NCBI RefSeq assembly: GCF_008373765.1
Contig: NZ_VUJW01000001.1
Coordinates: 434,189 to 498,188, forward strand
DNA length: 64,000 bases
Source: Nocardioides antri
GTDB taxonomy: Bacteria; Actinomycetota; Actinomycetes; Propionibacteriales; Nocardioidaceae
Reading direction: 5' to 3'
Position numbers and translations under genes: made by a program. Every line of letters starts with the position of its first letter. Positions within the stretch are counted from its first letter, which is position 1. The notes under the pieces were generated by a model. It worked only from the letters and a program-made list of their open reading frames with translations. It had not been told where the DNA came from and did not search any database. Shown here one piece after another: positions 1 through 14,602 of the stretch.

Positions 1-102
1 GTCAGCATGCCGCTGTTCTGGGTCGGCGTCGTGATCGTGCTCGTCGCCGGTGTGGTGTTCGTGGTGATGGACAAGGCCGGGCTGCACCAGTCCGGCCACT
101 GA
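1..102 (+). CDS. C-terminal end of a small membrane protein (HGxxPAAW-like), partial
   Basis: Only the last 33 codons are in the window, open from the first base to TGA at 100-102. They encode one hydrophobic segment (LFWVGVVIVLVAGVVFVVMD) and a short polar tail ending QSGH. Size, position and the LFWVG pattern match the end of the small HGxxPAAW-type membrane proteins that often sit in actinobacterial trp clusters. The N-terminal signature lies outside the window, so the family call is inferred from the tail and from the trp genes that follow. Confidence 0.5.
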   Translation, partial: VSMPLFWVGVVIVLVAGVVFVVMDKAGLHQSGH

Positions 103-116
103 CCCGAGGAGCTGCC

Positions 117-584
117 GTGAGCACGTCTGCGCCGATGCGCCCGGGGGACCGGGTGGCGGTTGCCGCGCGGTCGCTTCCCGGCTCGCGCTGGCGGCGGATG
201 GCCCCGCCCGCGCTGGTCGCCGGCACGCTCGCCGCGGCGACGATCGCCCTCCACGTGCGCGACCCGCACGCCGAAGGGTCGTGGGGAGCCTGCCCGACGA
301 AGGCGTTCTTCGGGATCGACTGTCCCGGATGCGGTGGTCTCCGCGCGGTCAACGACCTGACCAACCTCCAGCTCGTCGACGCCGGCTCCAGCAACCTGCT
401 GTTCGTCGCGAGCCTGCCGGTCATCGCCTACGTCTTCGCCAGGTGGAGCATCGGCCGGTGGACCGGGCGCTCCTGGGACCCGTCGCACCAGAGCCTGACC
501 GTCTGGTCCGTGCTGCTGGTCGTGGTGATGATCGCGTTCACCATTCTCCGGAACATGCCAGCGGGGTCATGGCTCGCGCCATGA
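117..584 (+). CDS. DUF2752 family membrane protein
   Basis: Encodes 155 aa from a GTG start preceded by GAGGAG at 105-110. The diagnostic DUF2752 block is present: CPTKAFFGIDCPGCGGLRAV near residues 59-78, two Cys-containing turns in a CP...CPGCG arrangement. One hydrophobic segment precedes this block and two or three follow it. The family is widespread in Actinobacteria, with no established biochemical role. It lies 14 nt after the preceding membrane protein gene and is probably co-transcribed with it. A hairpin overlaps its stop codon. Confidence 0.85.
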   Translation: MSTSAPMRPGDRVAVAARSLPGSRWRRMAPPALVAGTLAAATIALHVRDPHAEGSWGACPTKAFFGIDCPGCGGLRAVNDLTNLQLVDAGSSNLLFVASLPVIAYVFARWSIGRWTGRSWDPSHQSLTVWSVLLVVVMIAFTILRNMPAGSWLAP

Positions 585-588
585 CCCC
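563..588. terminator. Bidirectional hairpin between converging genes
   Basis: A perfect 10-bp inverted repeat (GGGGTCATGG and CCATGACCCC) encloses a 6-nt loop and overlaps the stop codon of the DUF2752 gene, 19 bases before the end of the opposing gene at 607. CAG/CTG just outside can extend the stem past one mismatch. No T run follows, so intrinsic termination is likely but not certain. Confidence 0.5.
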
Positions 589-606
589 ACTGTCGGAACG
601 CTCGTC

Positions 607-990
607 TCAGTAGTCGTAGACGCTGACGTTCCAGACGATGTTGAAGATCCAGTAGCCGACGCCGAGCACGAGCCCGACGATGCCCAGGATGAATCCGGCC
701 TGGGCCATGCCCGCGCCGGTCTTCTGGCCGCCGGACTCGGCGATCTCCTTCTTGCCCAGGATGCCGAGCACCAGTGCCGCACCGGACGGGATGAAGCAGC
801 AGCAGGACAGGATGCCGATGATGCCGGCGATCAGGCTGATGAGAGCCATGACCGACTGCTGCGGCTGGGCGCCGAAGCCGGGCTGCTGCCCGCCGTACCC
901 GCCACCGGGCGGCGGCGGGGGAGCGCCGTAGCCGCCGCCACCACCGGGCGGGGGCGGGGGACTGCCGTAGTTAGGGGGTTCGTAGCTCAC
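607..990 (-). CDS. DUF4190 domain protein with Pro/Gly-rich N-terminus
   Basis: 127 aa if translation begins at the GTG at 988-990 ([15 protein letters not shown]). The first 55 residues are a low-complexity proline/glycine/glutamine cytoplasmic tail. The rest holds two membrane segments around a polar turn ([20 protein letters not shown]), with the second segment of the form [17 protein letters not shown], as in DUF4190 proteins. No enzymatic role is known. It is antisense to the trp genes on both sides and is followed by a second protein of similar design. An upstream start at 1020 is possible but adds residues that do not look like the family. Confidence 0.7.
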   Translation of the reverse strand: MSYEPPNYGSPPPPPGGGGGYGAPPPPPGGGYGGQQPGFGAQPQQSVMALISLIAGIIGILSCCCFIPSGAALVLGILGKKEIAESGGQKTGAGMAQAGFILGIVGLVLGVGYWIFNIVWNVSVYDY

Positions 991-1063
991 GCGTGGGGCC
1001 CTTCGGACTGGCCCGGGCACCTCCCGGGCGGGGGCAGCGAGACTACCGCTCCGAACCCCCGAA

Positions 1064-1315
1064 TCAGCTGTTGGATGCCAGCAACACGAAGAAGATCAGG
1101 TAGACGATGCCGCCGAGCACCGACAGCACGGTGCCGATGATGCCGAGGATCCGCCCGATCTTGACCGTGCTCGTCTCGGCGTACTGCCCGGCGGCGATCT
1201 CCGACAACGCCTTGTTGCCCATGATGATCGCGGGGATGCCGGTCCAGAACCCGCAGCAGACGAGGCTGAGGATGCCGAGTACGAGGATCGTGGTGCCCTT
1301 CGGGTGCTCGCCCAT
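1064..1315 (-). CDS. Small DUF4190-like membrane protein
   Basis: 83 aa starting [21 protein letters not shown], with the start supported by GAAAGGA (1324-1330 on the plus strand, read in reverse) 8 nt upstream. Two hydrophobic segments flank a polar hairpin ([14 protein letters not shown]), the same plan as the gene at 607-990 without its proline tail. Both are probably members of one family. It stands divergent to trpC, so the 1316-1444 gap holds promoters for both directions. Function unknown. Confidence 0.7.
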   Translation of the reverse strand: MGEHPKGTTILVLGILSLVCCGFWTGIPAIIMGNKALSEIAAGQYAETSTVKIGRILGIIGTVLSVLGGIVYLIFFVLLASNS

Positions 1316-1444
1316 CTGAGACGTCCTTTCAGTGGCCCGGCCGGATCGCGGGCGGTGCCGCGACCTTATCCGCGTCATGGGACACTGGAAACCCGTCGAT
1401 CGAACGCAATTCCGCACGGATCGACACAGTTCAACGGAGGCGCA

Positions 1445-2223
1445 ATGTCGGTGCTCGACGACATCGTCGCCGGTGTCCGGGAGGATCTCGCCGTCCGCGA
1501 GGCCGCCGTGCCGGCGACGAATCTGCGGGCCCTGCTGGCCGAGGCACCGGCGCCCCGCGACCCGATGCCGCACTTCCGCGCCCCCGGCTCGAGCGTCATC
1601 GCGGAGGTCAAGCGGCGCAGCCCCAGCAAGGGCGACCTCGCCGACATCCCCGACCCCGCCGCGCTGGCGCGGGAGTACGCCGCCGGCGGTGCCGCCGCGA
1701 TCAGCGTGCTCACCGAGCAGCGCCGGTTCGGGGGGAGCCTCGACGACCTCCGCGCGGTCCGGGCTGCTGTCGACGTGCCCCTCCTGCGCAAGGACTTCAT
1801 CGTCACCGACTACCAGCTGCTGGAGGCTCGCGCCGCGGGCGCCGACGTGGCGCTGCTGATCGTCGCGGCACTCACCGACGACGAGCTGCGCGGCCTCCAC
1901 GACACCGCCCTCGAGCTCGGGCTGACCGTGCTGGTCGAGGTGCACGACGAGCTCGAGACGGAGCGCGCGGTCGCGCTGGGCGCCGAGCTGATCGGCGTCA
2001 ACGCGCGCAACCTCAAGACGCTCGCGGTCGACCCGGACACCTTCAGCCGCCTCGCGCCCCTTGTCCCGGACGACCGCGTGCTCGTCGCGGAGTCCGGCAT
2101 CAGCAGCCCGACCGACGTGAAGCGCTACGTCGGGGAGGGCGCGCGGGCCGTCCTGGTCGGCGAGGCCCTGGTCAAGGACGGCGCCCCCCGCGACGCCGTC
2201 GCGGCGATGACGGGAGTGGAGGC

Positions 2224-2227
<4 letters not shown>
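1445..2227 (+). CDS. trpC: Indole-3-glycerol phosphate synthase
   Basis: 260 aa, a single-domain TIM barrel of normal length that converts CdRP to indole-3-glycerol phosphate in tryptophan synthesis. The phosphate and catalytic motifs are all present: [10 protein letters not shown] at 54-63, LLRKDFIV at 113-120 (catalytic Lys), LVEVH at 163-167, VNARNL at 185-190 and AESGI at 215-219. The ATG at 1445 follows GGAGG at 1436-1440. It overlaps trpB by ATGA, so the two are translationally coupled. No TrpF domain is fused. Confidence 0.97.
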
Positions 2228-3464
<1,237 letters not shown>

Positions 3465-3468
<4 letters not shown>

Positions 3469-4280
3469 CCACCAGCGCCGGCGTCGCGTTCGAGAAGGCC
3501 CGGACCGACGGCCGGGCAGCGTTGGTCGGCTACCTGCCGGCCGGGTTCCCGACCGTCGACGGCGGCATCGCCGCTCTGTTGACGCTGGTCGAGGCCGGCT
3601 GCGACGTGATCGAGATCGGGCTCCCCTACAGCGACCCGGTCATGGACGGACCGACGATCCAGGCAGCCGCCCAGCAGGCCCTGGAGGCCGGCGTCCGCAC
3701 CACCGACGTCCTGCGCACGGTCGAGGCAGTGGCCGCAACCGGCATCCCGACGCTGGTCATGACCTACTGGAACCCGGTCGAGCGCTACGGCGTCGAGCGC
3801 TTCGCGCAGTCGCTCGCCGACGCGGGTGGGGCAGGCCTGATCACCCCCGACCTCACCCCGGACTTCGCCCCGGAGTGGATCGCCGCCGCCGACGGCCGCG
3901 ACCTCGACAAGGTCTTCCTGGTCGCCCCCTCGTCGACCGACGAGCGGATCGCGCTGACCACGGCCGCCTCCCGCGGGTTCGTCTACGCCACGGCGGTCAT
4001 GGGCGTCACCGGCGCCCGCGAGTCCACCAGCGAGCTCGGCGGGCCGCTCGTGGCCCGCACGAAGCGGATCGCCGAGCAGACCGCGCCGGGACTGCCGGTC
4101 GGGGTCGGCCTCGGCGTCAGCAACGGTGCGCAGGCGGCCGAGGTGGCGTCGTACGCCGACGGCGTGATCGTCGGGTCCGCGTTCGTGCGGGCGCTGCTCG
4201 ACCACCCCGGCGATCTCGACGCCGGGCGCCGGGCGCTGGCCGCGCTCACCGAGGACCTCGCCCAGGGAGTCCGGTCCTGA
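3465..4280 (+). CDS. trpA: Tryptophan synthase alpha chain
   Basis: 271 aa TIM barrel that cleaves indole-3-glycerol phosphate and channels indole to TrpB. The two catalytic acids are in place: Glu50 in [11 protein letters not shown] and Asp61 in VMDGPTIQ. C-terminal glycine-rich phosphate loops ([17 protein letters not shown]) are intact. It starts inside the trpB stop (ATGA overlap at 3465), which supports tight co-expression. Confidence 0.97.
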
Positions 4281-4282
4281 CC

Positions 4283-4885
4283 GTGCGTCGCTCTGCCGCC
4301 GGCGGCCTCGCCGCCGTCCTGATCTGCCTCCTCTCCGCGTGCGGGGAGGACGAGCCCGCCACCTTCACGGGCGCGCGGCTGGACCAGCCCTACGCCGCGC
4401 CGACGGTGGAGCTGACCGACACCGAGGGGGAGCCGTACTCCCTGGCGGAGCACACCGACAAGCCGATGACGCTGGTGTTCTTCGGCTACACGCACTGCCC
4501 GGACCTGTGCCCGATGGTGATGAACAACGTCGCCGCCGGCCTCAACCGGCTCGACGAGGACGACCGCGAGCAGGTCGATATGGTCTTCGTCACCACCGAT
4601 CCGGCCCGTGACGACGAGGCGGCGCTGCGCGGCTACCTCGACCAGTACGGCGAGGGGTACGTCGGGCTCACCGGCGACCTCGACGACATCGTCGCCGCCG
4701 GCGACCCGCTCCACCTCTACGTCAACGACGGCAAGCGGCTCCCGAGCGGGGGCTACGATCTCGGCGGGCACTCGACGTACGTTCTCGGGATCGACGAGAA
4801 CGACGAGGCCGTGGTCGTCTGGAACCAGGAGACATCGGCGGTCGAGTTCGCGACCGACATCCACATCCTGCTGTCCGAGGACTGA
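4283..4885 (+). CDS. SCO1/SenC family copper chaperone lipoprotein
   Basis: 200 aa with GTG start 2 nt after the trpA stop. Residues 1-20 form a lipoprotein signal ending LLSAC, so Cys20 would be lipidated and the protein anchored outside the membrane. The thioredoxin-like domain carries the Cu-binding CPDLC pair (Cys72, Cys76) and the distal His163 in GGHSTYVLG, the complete SCO1 ligand set. Members deliver copper to the CuA site of cytochrome oxidase. Lying next to lgt, the prolipoprotein diacylglyceryl transferase, is fitting for a lipoprotein, though that link is only positional. Confidence 0.93.
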   Translation: MRRSAAGGLAAVLICLLSACGEDEPATFTGARLDQPYAAPTVELTDTEGEPYSLAEHTDKPMTLVFFGYTHCPDLCPMVMNNVAAGLNRLDEDDREQVDMVFVTTDPARDDEAALRGYLDQYGEGYVGLTGDLDDIVAAGDPLHLYVNDGKRLPSGGYDLGGHSTYVLGIDENDEAVVVWNQETSAVEFATDIHILLSED

Positions 4886-4887
4886 CC

Positions 4888-5925
4888 TTGCTCCCTGACC
4901 TGATCCCCGCGCTGATCTACACGATCCCGAGCCCGTCCGACGGGGTCTGGAACATCGGCCCGGTACCGATCCGCGGCTACGCGCTGTGCATCATCCTCGG
5001 CATCATCGCCGCGATCTGGATCGGCGAGCGCCGCTGGGTCGCCCGCGGCGGCCGCAGCGGCGACGTGCAGGACATCGCGATCTGGGCGGTCCCGTTCGGG
5101 ATCATCGGAGCGCGGATCTACCACGTGGCCACCGACTGGAACCGCTACTTCGGCGCCGGCGAGAACCCGCTCACCGCGCTCTACATCTGGCGTGGTGGCC
5201 TCGGCATCTGGGGCGGTGTCGCGCTGGGTGCCCTCGGGGCCTACCTCGGGTGCCGGGCGAAGGGGATCAAGTTCCTGCCGATGGTCGACGCCCTCGCCCC
5301 CGGCTTGCTGGTCGCGCAGGCGATCGGGCGCTGGGGCAACTGGTTCAACCAGGAGCTCTACGGGCGTCCCACCGACCTGCCCTGGGGCCTGGAGATCGAC
5401 CGTGCCCACTGGCCGACCGAGTGCGACCACCCCTACAACGGGCTCGCCTGTGGCTTCGCGCCCGGCACCACGTTCCACCCCACGTTCCTCTACGAGTGCC
5501 TCTGGAACCTCGCTGCGTTCGTCCTCGTGATCTGGCTGGAGCGACGCTTCAAGCTCGGCTACGGCCGGGTGATGGCCGTCTACGTGATGGCCTACACCCT
5601 GGGACGGGGCTGGATCGAGTACCTCCGCATCGACGACGTCCAGTACGACGACGTGCTCGGGCTCCGGTTCAACGTGTGGACCTCGATCGTGCTCTTCGTC
5701 GCCGCGGCGGTCTTCTTCGTCGTCTCCGCGAGACGGCATCCCGGCCAGGAGGAGGCCGTGTACCGCGAGGGCGCGGAGCCCGACGACGCGGAGCCGAAGG
5801 ACACGGAGGTGGACGGGGCCGCGGAGGCCGAGGAGGACCGGACCGATGCGGCCGACGAGGCCGATCCGCAGGACGATCCGAGCGGCGACCAGCGCGCCGC
5901 CGGGAAGGTGTCCACCGAGGACTGA
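4888..5925 (+). CDS. lgt: Prolipoprotein diacylglyceryl transferase
   Basis: 345 aa multi-pass enzyme that transfers diacylglycerol from phosphatidylglycerol to the lipobox cysteine of prolipoproteins. The Lgt signature [16 protein letters not shown] lies at about residues 147-162, with HPTFLYE further on. The TTG start at 4888 is 2 nt after the previous stop. A C-terminal tail of about 55 residues is strongly acidic (Asp/Glu/Ala-rich) and probably disordered; such tails are common in actinobacterial Lgt. It ends the trp-linked transcription unit. Confidence 0.96.
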   Translation: MLPDLIPALIYTIPSPSDGVWNIGPVPIRGYALCIILGIIAAIWIGERRWVARGGRSGDVQDIAIWAVPFGIIGARIYHVATDWNRYFGAGENPLTALYIWRGGLGIWGGVALGALGAYLGCRAKGIKFLPMVDALAPGLLVAQAIGRWGNWFNQELYGRPTDLPWGLEIDRAHWPTECDHPYNGLACGFAPGTTFHPTFLYECLWNLAAFVLVIWLERRFKLGYGRVMAVYVMAYTLGRGWIEYLRIDDVQYDDVLGLRFNVWTSIVLFVAAAVFFVVSARRHPGQEEAVYREGAEPDDAEPKDTEVDGAAEAEEDRTDAADEADPQDDPSGDQRAAGKVSTED

Positions 5926-5928
5926 CAA

Positions 5929-5959
5929 GTGACGTCGCGATGTCACGCGGTGGTAACCT
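5929..5959 (+). promoter_or_regulatory. Candidate gltB promoter with GlnR-like boxes
   Basis: The gap before gltB holds a -10-like TAACCT at 5954-5959, leaving a leader of about 95 nt. GTCAC (5942-5946) and GTAAC (5953-5957) are separated by six bases, matching the GTnAC-n6-GnnAC layout of actinobacterial GlnR sites, and another GTGAC lies at 5929-5933. The second box overlaps the -10, which would suit repression. This is pattern matching only. Confidence 0.35.
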
Positions 5960-6059
5960 GAAGCCTCCGCCGCGTGGGCCAGTGACGTCCCTTGCGCCCC
6001 ACCTTCTGTGGACCCTGCCCTCGGCAGGCGCCACGGACGAAGCCGACGGGAGAACTCTG

Positions 6060-10632
<4,573 letters not shown>

Positions 10633-10640
<8 letters not shown>

Positions 10641-10710
10641 CGGCCGATGCCATCATGTCTTTTCCTGCAGCGGCCGTCAGGCCATGAAGGAGGCAGCGCA
10701 GCATGGCTGA
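10633..10710 (+). CDS. Possible 25-aa peptide, first repeat unit
   Basis: An open frame of 25 codons starts at the ATG that overlaps the gltB stop and ends on TGA 10708-10710. It begins [12 protein letters not shown] and ends AMKEAAQHG. The first three residues equal the gltD start (MAD) and the last residues resemble the gltB end (HAMMEALHG), so it may be a by-product of how the repeat formed. The start sits 8 nt inside gltB and would rely on translational coupling. Whether it is translated cannot be told from sequence. Confidence 0.3.
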
Positions 10711-10780
10711 CGGCCGATGCCATCATGTCTTTTCCTGCAGCGGCCGTCAGGCCATGAAGGAGGCAGCGCAGCATGGCTGA
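10703..10780 (+). CDS. Possible 25-aa peptide, second repeat unit
   Basis: Identical in sequence to the frame in the first unit. It has its own GGAGG at 10689-10693, 9 nt before the ATG, and ends with TGA 10778-10780, overlapping the gltD ATG by 8 nt. If ribosomes pass from gltB to gltD they would read both copies in series. The peptide contains Cys6, His7, His8 and Cys12, a possible metal-binding cluster, but so short a frame can arise by chance. Confidence 0.3.
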   Translation: MADGRCHHVFSCSGRQAMKEAAQHG

Positions 10781-12251
10781 TCCGAAGGGATTCCTGAAGC
10801 ACGACCGGGAGGTCGCCGAGCGGCGCCCGGTCGAGGAGCGCGTCAACGACTGGCAGGAGGTCTATCCCGGCGGGATGGGCCGCGCGCTGCTGCCGATCAT
10901 CACCGAGCAGGCCGGCCGCTGCATGGACTGCGGCATCCCCTTCTGCCACCAGGGCTGCCCGCTGGGCAACATCATCCCGGAGTGGAACGACCTGGTCTGG
11001 CGCGACGACTGGCGGGGCGCGATCGAGCGGCTGCACGCGACCAACAACTTCCCGGAGTTCACCGGTCGCCTGTGCCCGGCCCCCTGCGAGACCGCGTGTG
11101 TGCTCGGCATCAACCAGCCGGCCGTGACGATCAAGAACGTCGAGGTCTCGATCATCGACAAGGCGTGGGACGCCGGCTACGTCGCGCCCCAGCCGCCGGA
11201 GTGGCTGTCGGGCAAGACGGTCGCAGTGGTCGGGTCCGGCCCGGCCGGCCTCGCCGCCGCGCAGCAGCTGACCCGCGCCGGCCACACCGTCGCCGTCTAC
11301 GAGCGCGAGGACAAGCCGGGCGGTCTGCTCCGCTACGGCATCCCCGAGTTCAAGATGGAGAAGCAGCACCTCGACCGGCGTCTCGACCAGATGAAGCGCG
11401 AGGGCACGGTGTTCCGCTCCGGTGTCGAGGTCGGCAAGGGCAAGCTGACCGGCAGTGCGCTCAAGGAGCGGTACGACGCCGTGGTGCTCGCCATCGGCGC
11501 GACCGTCCCGCGCGACCTGCCCGTGCCCGGCCGTGAGCTCAAGGGCATCCACCAGGCGATGGAGTTCCTGCCGCAGGCGAACCGGGTCGCTCTCGGCGAG
11601 TCTCTGCCGCCGGGCGAGGAGCAGATCCGGGCCGACGGCAAGCACGTCGTCATCATCGGCGGCGGCGACACCGGCGCCGACTGCCTCGGCACCTCGACCC
11701 GGCAGGGCGCGGCGTCGATCACGCAGCTGGAGATCCTCCCGGAGCCGCCTGAGTCGCGTCCCGACAACCAGCCGTGGCCGACGTACCCGATGATCTTCCG
11801 CGTCTCCTCGGCGCACGAGGAGGCGGGCGACCGCGTCTACTCGGTCTCCACCAAGGAGTTCCTCGGCGACGAGGACGGCAACGTCCGCGCGCTGCGCCTG
11901 GTGGACGTGAAGTTCGAGGGCGGCCAGCTGGTCGAGATCGAGGGCACCGAGCGCGAGATCCCGGCCGACCTGGTCCTCTTCGCGATGGGCTTCCTCGGCC
12001 CCGAGGGCCCCGGCCTGGTCGAGCAGCTGGGTGTGGAGCTCGACAACCGCAGCAACGTGGTCCGGGACAAGTCCTACATGTCCTCGGTCGACGGTGTCTT
12101 CGTCGCCGGCGACGCCGGTCGCGGCCAGTCGCTCATCGTGTGGGCGATCGCCGAGGGACGGGCCGCCGCGGCCGCCGTGGACGAGTACCTCACCGGTTCG
12201 ACCACGCTTCCGGTGCCGATCCCGCCGACTGCCCGACCGCTCGTCGTGTGA
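10773..12251 (+). CDS. gltD: Glutamate synthase (NADPH) small subunit
   Basis: 492 aa flavoprotein that passes electrons from NADPH to GltB. N-terminal cysteines for two 4Fe-4S clusters are present: [13 protein letters not shown] with Cys50, 53, 58 and 62, and CPAPCETAC near residue 105. The FAD-binding [12 protein letters not shown] near 152 and the NADPH-binding [11 protein letters not shown] follow. ATG at 10773 has GGAGG at 10759-10763. It overlaps the second repeat unit. Expression should depend on how the upstream hairpins and short frames are handled. Confidence 0.97.
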   Translation: MADPKGFLKHDREVAERRPVEERVNDWQEVYPGGMGRALLPIITEQAGRCMDCGIPFCHQGCPLGNIIPEWNDLVWRDDWRGAIERLHATNNFPEFTGRLCPAPCETACVLGINQPAVTIKNVEVSIIDKAWDAGYVAPQPPEWLSGKTVAVVGSGPAGLAAAQQLTRAGHTVAVYEREDKPGGLLRYGIPEFKMEKQHLDRRLDQMKREGTVFRSGVEVGKGKLTGSALKERYDAVVLAIGATVPRDLPVPGRELKGIHQAMEFLPQANRVALGESLPPGEEQIRADGKHVVIIGGGDTGADCLGTSTRQGAASITQLEILPEPPESRPDNQPWPTYPMIFRVSSAHEEAGDRVYSVSTKEFLGDEDGNVRALRLVDVKFEGGQLVEIEGTEREIPADLVLFAMGFLGPEGPGLVEQLGVELDNRSNVVRDKSYMSSVDGVFVAGDAGRGQSLIVWAIAEGRAAAAAVDEYLTGSTTLPVPIPPTARPLVV

Positions 12252-12252
12252 C

Positions 12253-12284
12253 GTGCACGGGCCGGACACGTCCGGTCCGTGCAC
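12253..12284 (+). terminator. Hairpin after gltD
   Basis: Two bases after the gltD stop lies a 14-bp stem (GTGCACGGGCCGGA against TCCGGTCCGTGCAC, one G-T pair) with a 4-nt loop. No T run follows directly. It separates gltBD from the pyk promoter and is the likely end of the gltBD message. Confidence 0.65.
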
Positions 12285-12291
12285 CCGCGGG

Positions 12292-12326
12292 TTTGGAACG
12301 ATCACATCGCCACTAGGGTTGTCTCC
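12292..12326 (+). promoter_or_regulatory. Leaderless promoter of pyk
   Basis: TTTGGA at 12292-12297 and TAGGGT at 12314-12319 are spaced by 16 bp. The -10 ends 7 nt before the GTG start, so transcription would begin at or next to the start codon. No Shine-Dalgarno sequence fits in the remaining space. Confidence 0.6.
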
Positions 12327-13787
12327 GTGCGGAGAGCGAAGATCGTGTGCACCCTGGGCCCGGCGACCAATTCGGAGCGTCGGATCCGCGAGCTCGTCTA
12401 TGCGGGGATGGACGTCGCCCGGCTCAACATGAGCCACGGCGCCCACGCCGACCACGCCGAGGTCTACCGGCTCGTGCGGGAGGCGTCGGACGCGAGTGGC
12501 CACGGAGTGGCCATCCTCGCCGACCTGCAGGGACCGAAGATCCGCCTCGAGCGGTTCGCCGACGGGCCCGTGCTCTTGCGGCGCAGCCAGCGGTGGACGA
12601 TCACCACCCGCGACGTCCAGGGCGACGACAAGATCTGCGGCACGACGTACAAGGGGCTGCCCGGCGACGTCGGCCCGGGCGACCCGATCCTCATCGACGA
12701 CGGCAAGGTCCGGCTGCGCGTCGTGTCGGTGACCGACACCGACGTCGAGACCGAGGTGCTCGTCGGCGGCCAGGTGAGCAACAACAAGGGCATCAACCTG
12801 CCGGGTGTGGCGGTCTCGGTGCCGGCACTGTCCGACAAGGACGCTGACGACCTGCGGTTCGCGCTGAAGCTGGGCGTCGACTACATCGCACTGAGCTTCG
12901 TGCGCCACGCGGGCGACGCCGAGGACGTCCGCAAGATCATGCGCGAGGTCGGCGTCATGCTGCCCGTCATCGCCAAGATCGAGAAGCCGCAGGCGATCGA
13001 CAACCTCGACGAGGTCGTCGAGGCGTTCGACGGCTTCATGGTCGCCCGCGGCGACCTCGGCGTCGAGTGCCCGCTGGAGGAGGTGCCCTTCCTCCAGAAG
13101 AAGGTCATCGTCGCCGCCCGGCGCAACGCGAAGCCGGTCATCGTCGCCACGCAGATGCTGGAGTCGATGGTGGCCAACCCGGCGCCGACCCGGGCGGAGG
13201 CGAGCGACGTCGCGAACGCCGTGCTCGACGGTGCCGACGCGGTGATGCTCTCCGGCGAGACGAGCGTCGGCGAGCACCCGATCCACACCGTCGAGACGAT
13301 GTCGCGGATCATCGCCGCGACGGAGGGGCACGCGCTCGTCGACGAGACGTTCAGTCGGTTCGGCCGGATCGAGTGGGACCCGCACACCCGAGCCGGGGTC
13401 ATCACCAAGGCCGCCGAGGAGGTCGCCCAGCGCGTCGGGGCGAAGTACGTCGTCGCGTTCACCCAGTCCGGTGACTCGGCCCGGAGGCTGGCGCGGCTGC
13501 GCAGCCCGATCCCGGTGCTGGCGTTCACCCCGGAGGCTCGCGCCCGCTCGCAGCTCGCCCTCAGCTGGGGGGTCGAGGCGTTCAAGACCTCCACGGTCGA
13601 GCACACCGACGAGATGGTCCGCCAGGTCGACGAGGAGCTGCTGCGCATCGGACGGGTCACCGAGGGGGACCTGGTGGTGATCGTCGCCGGCAGCCCGCCC
13701 GGCATCCCCGGCTCGACCAACGCGCTGCGGATCCACCGGATGGGCGACGCGATCAACGAGGTCGCTCCGGCATACCGCCGCGGCTGA
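12327..13787 (+). CDS. pyk: Pyruvate kinase
   Basis: 486 aa; converts phosphoenolpyruvate and ADP to pyruvate and ATP. KIVCTLGPAT at the N-terminus, NMSHG, the active-site IAKIEKPQAIDN block, ARGDLGVE and MLESM followed by AEASDVANAVLDGADAVMLSGETS identify a complete enzyme with A, B and C domains. I start it at GTG 12327 (VRRAKIVC) because the -10 lies just upstream and the family begins at this point; an upstream in-frame GTG at 12279 lies inside the gltD hairpin. It is followed by genes on the opposite strand. Confidence 0.95.
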   Translation: MRRAKIVCTLGPATNSERRIRELVYAGMDVARLNMSHGAHADHAEVYRLVREASDASGHGVAILADLQGPKIRLERFADGPVLLRRSQRWTITTRDVQGDDKICGTTYKGLPGDVGPGDPILIDDGKVRLRVVSVTDTDVETEVLVGGQVSNNKGINLPGVAVSVPALSDKDADDLRFALKLGVDYIALSFVRHAGDAEDVRKIMREVGVMLPVIAKIEKPQAIDNLDEVVEAFDGFMVARGDLGVECPLEEVPFLQKKVIVAARRNAKPVIVATQMLESMVANPAPTRAEASDVANAVLDGADAVMLSGETSVGEHPIHTVETMSRIIAATEGHALVDETFSRFGRIEWDPHTRAGVITKAAEEVAQRVGAKYVVAFTQSGDSARRLARLRSPIPVLAFTPEARARSQLALSWGVEAFKTSTVEHTDEMVRQVDEELLRIGRVTEGDLVVIVAGSPPGIPGSTNALRIHRMGDAINEVAPAYRRG

Positions 13788-13790
13788 TCC

Positions 13791-14570
13791 TCACGTGGCA
13801 GGCCGGTTGGCCTTCGCGCTGAAGACCGAGACCGGTCGCTCGTGCGGCACGCCGTCGACGGTGATGTCGACGACCTCGTTGTAGAAGGCGATCCGGTCCT
13901 TGACCCGCGCGACGGCGGGGAACGGCGCGGCGTACGACCAGGCCACGTTGTCGCCGTCCTCGACCCCGGGGAGGCTCCAGTACTCCTCGGCGAACCCCTT
14001 GTAGGGGCAGACGCTGGTGTTCGACGTCGACACGAGCAGGTCGAGGCGGACGTCCTCGCGCGGGAGGTAGTAGCGCGTCGGCAGGTCGGTCTCGAAGAGC
14101 AGCACGGGGGAGTGGCTGTCGGCGACGACCGTGCCGCCGAGCGACACCCGGACATGGCGTGAGCTCGCGAGCGCCTCGACCCGCTTGTGCGGGTCACGCG
14201 GGTGGGCGAAGACCTCTTCCTCCTCCTCGAGCCAGCGGTCGAGCACGCCGGGCTCCCACGTCAGCACGATCCGGTCGCTGATGGCCGGGTCGTCTCGGAC
14301 CCATGCCGCGTGCTCGACCACGCGGTCGCCGGCGACGACGTCGTACCACTGCGACACCGGGCCGTGCGGTCCGTAGAAGGAGAAGTCGGTCTTCGGGCCG
14401 GCCGCCGAGGGTCGCAACAGGTCGGTCCGCACGTCGGCCTGCGGGAAGGCATACCGGGGGACCGGCAGCGACGGCTCCCAGAACAGCAGGGCGTCGCGGC
14501 TGTCCACGACCGCGGTCGCGCCGACGTAGCCCCGGACCCACTTGTCGGTGCCCTCGGTGCGCATCACCAT
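13791..14570 (-). CDS. DUF427 domain protein (two tandem domains)
   Basis: 259 aa with two copies of the DUF427 beta-sandwich fold: one in residues about 20-110 (VVDSRDALLFWEPSLPVPRY) and one in about 150-250 (VVADSHSPVLLFETDLPTRYY, then CPYKGFAEEYWSL). The second repeat holds the strongly conserved CPYKG motif. No catalytic function is established for the family. The ATG at 14570 follows TACGCT at 14577-14582 with 6 nt between them, suggesting a leaderless message; a second ATG lies 6 nt further in. Confidence 0.85.
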   Translation of the reverse strand: MVMRTEGTDKWVRGYVGATAVVDSRDALLFWEPSLPVPRYAFPQADVRTDLLRPSAAGPKTDFSFYGPHGPVSQWYDVVAGDRVVEHAAWVRDDPAISDRIVLTWEPGVLDRWLEEEEEVFAHPRDPHKRVEALASSRHVRVSLGGTVVADSHSPVLLFETDLPTRYYLPREDVRLDLLVSTSNTSVCPYKGFAEEYWSLPGVEDGDNVAWSYAAPFPAVARVKDRIAFYNEVVDITVDGVPHERPVSVFSAKANRPAT

Positions 14571-14582
14571 CTCGGCAGCGTA
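14571..14582 (-). promoter_or_regulatory. Leaderless -10 element for the DUF427 gene
   Basis: Read on the minus strand, TACGCT is followed by six bases and then ATG. This is the same spacing seen at many other starts in the window. Confidence 0.45.
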
Positions 14583-14602
14583 AGCGGAGTGCAGCGGATC
14601 GG

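Noticed and set aside
1377..1447. Short frame [11 protein letters not shown] before trpC as a Trp attenuator leader
   Set aside because: It holds one Trp codon only and no paired terminator hairpin follows before trpC.
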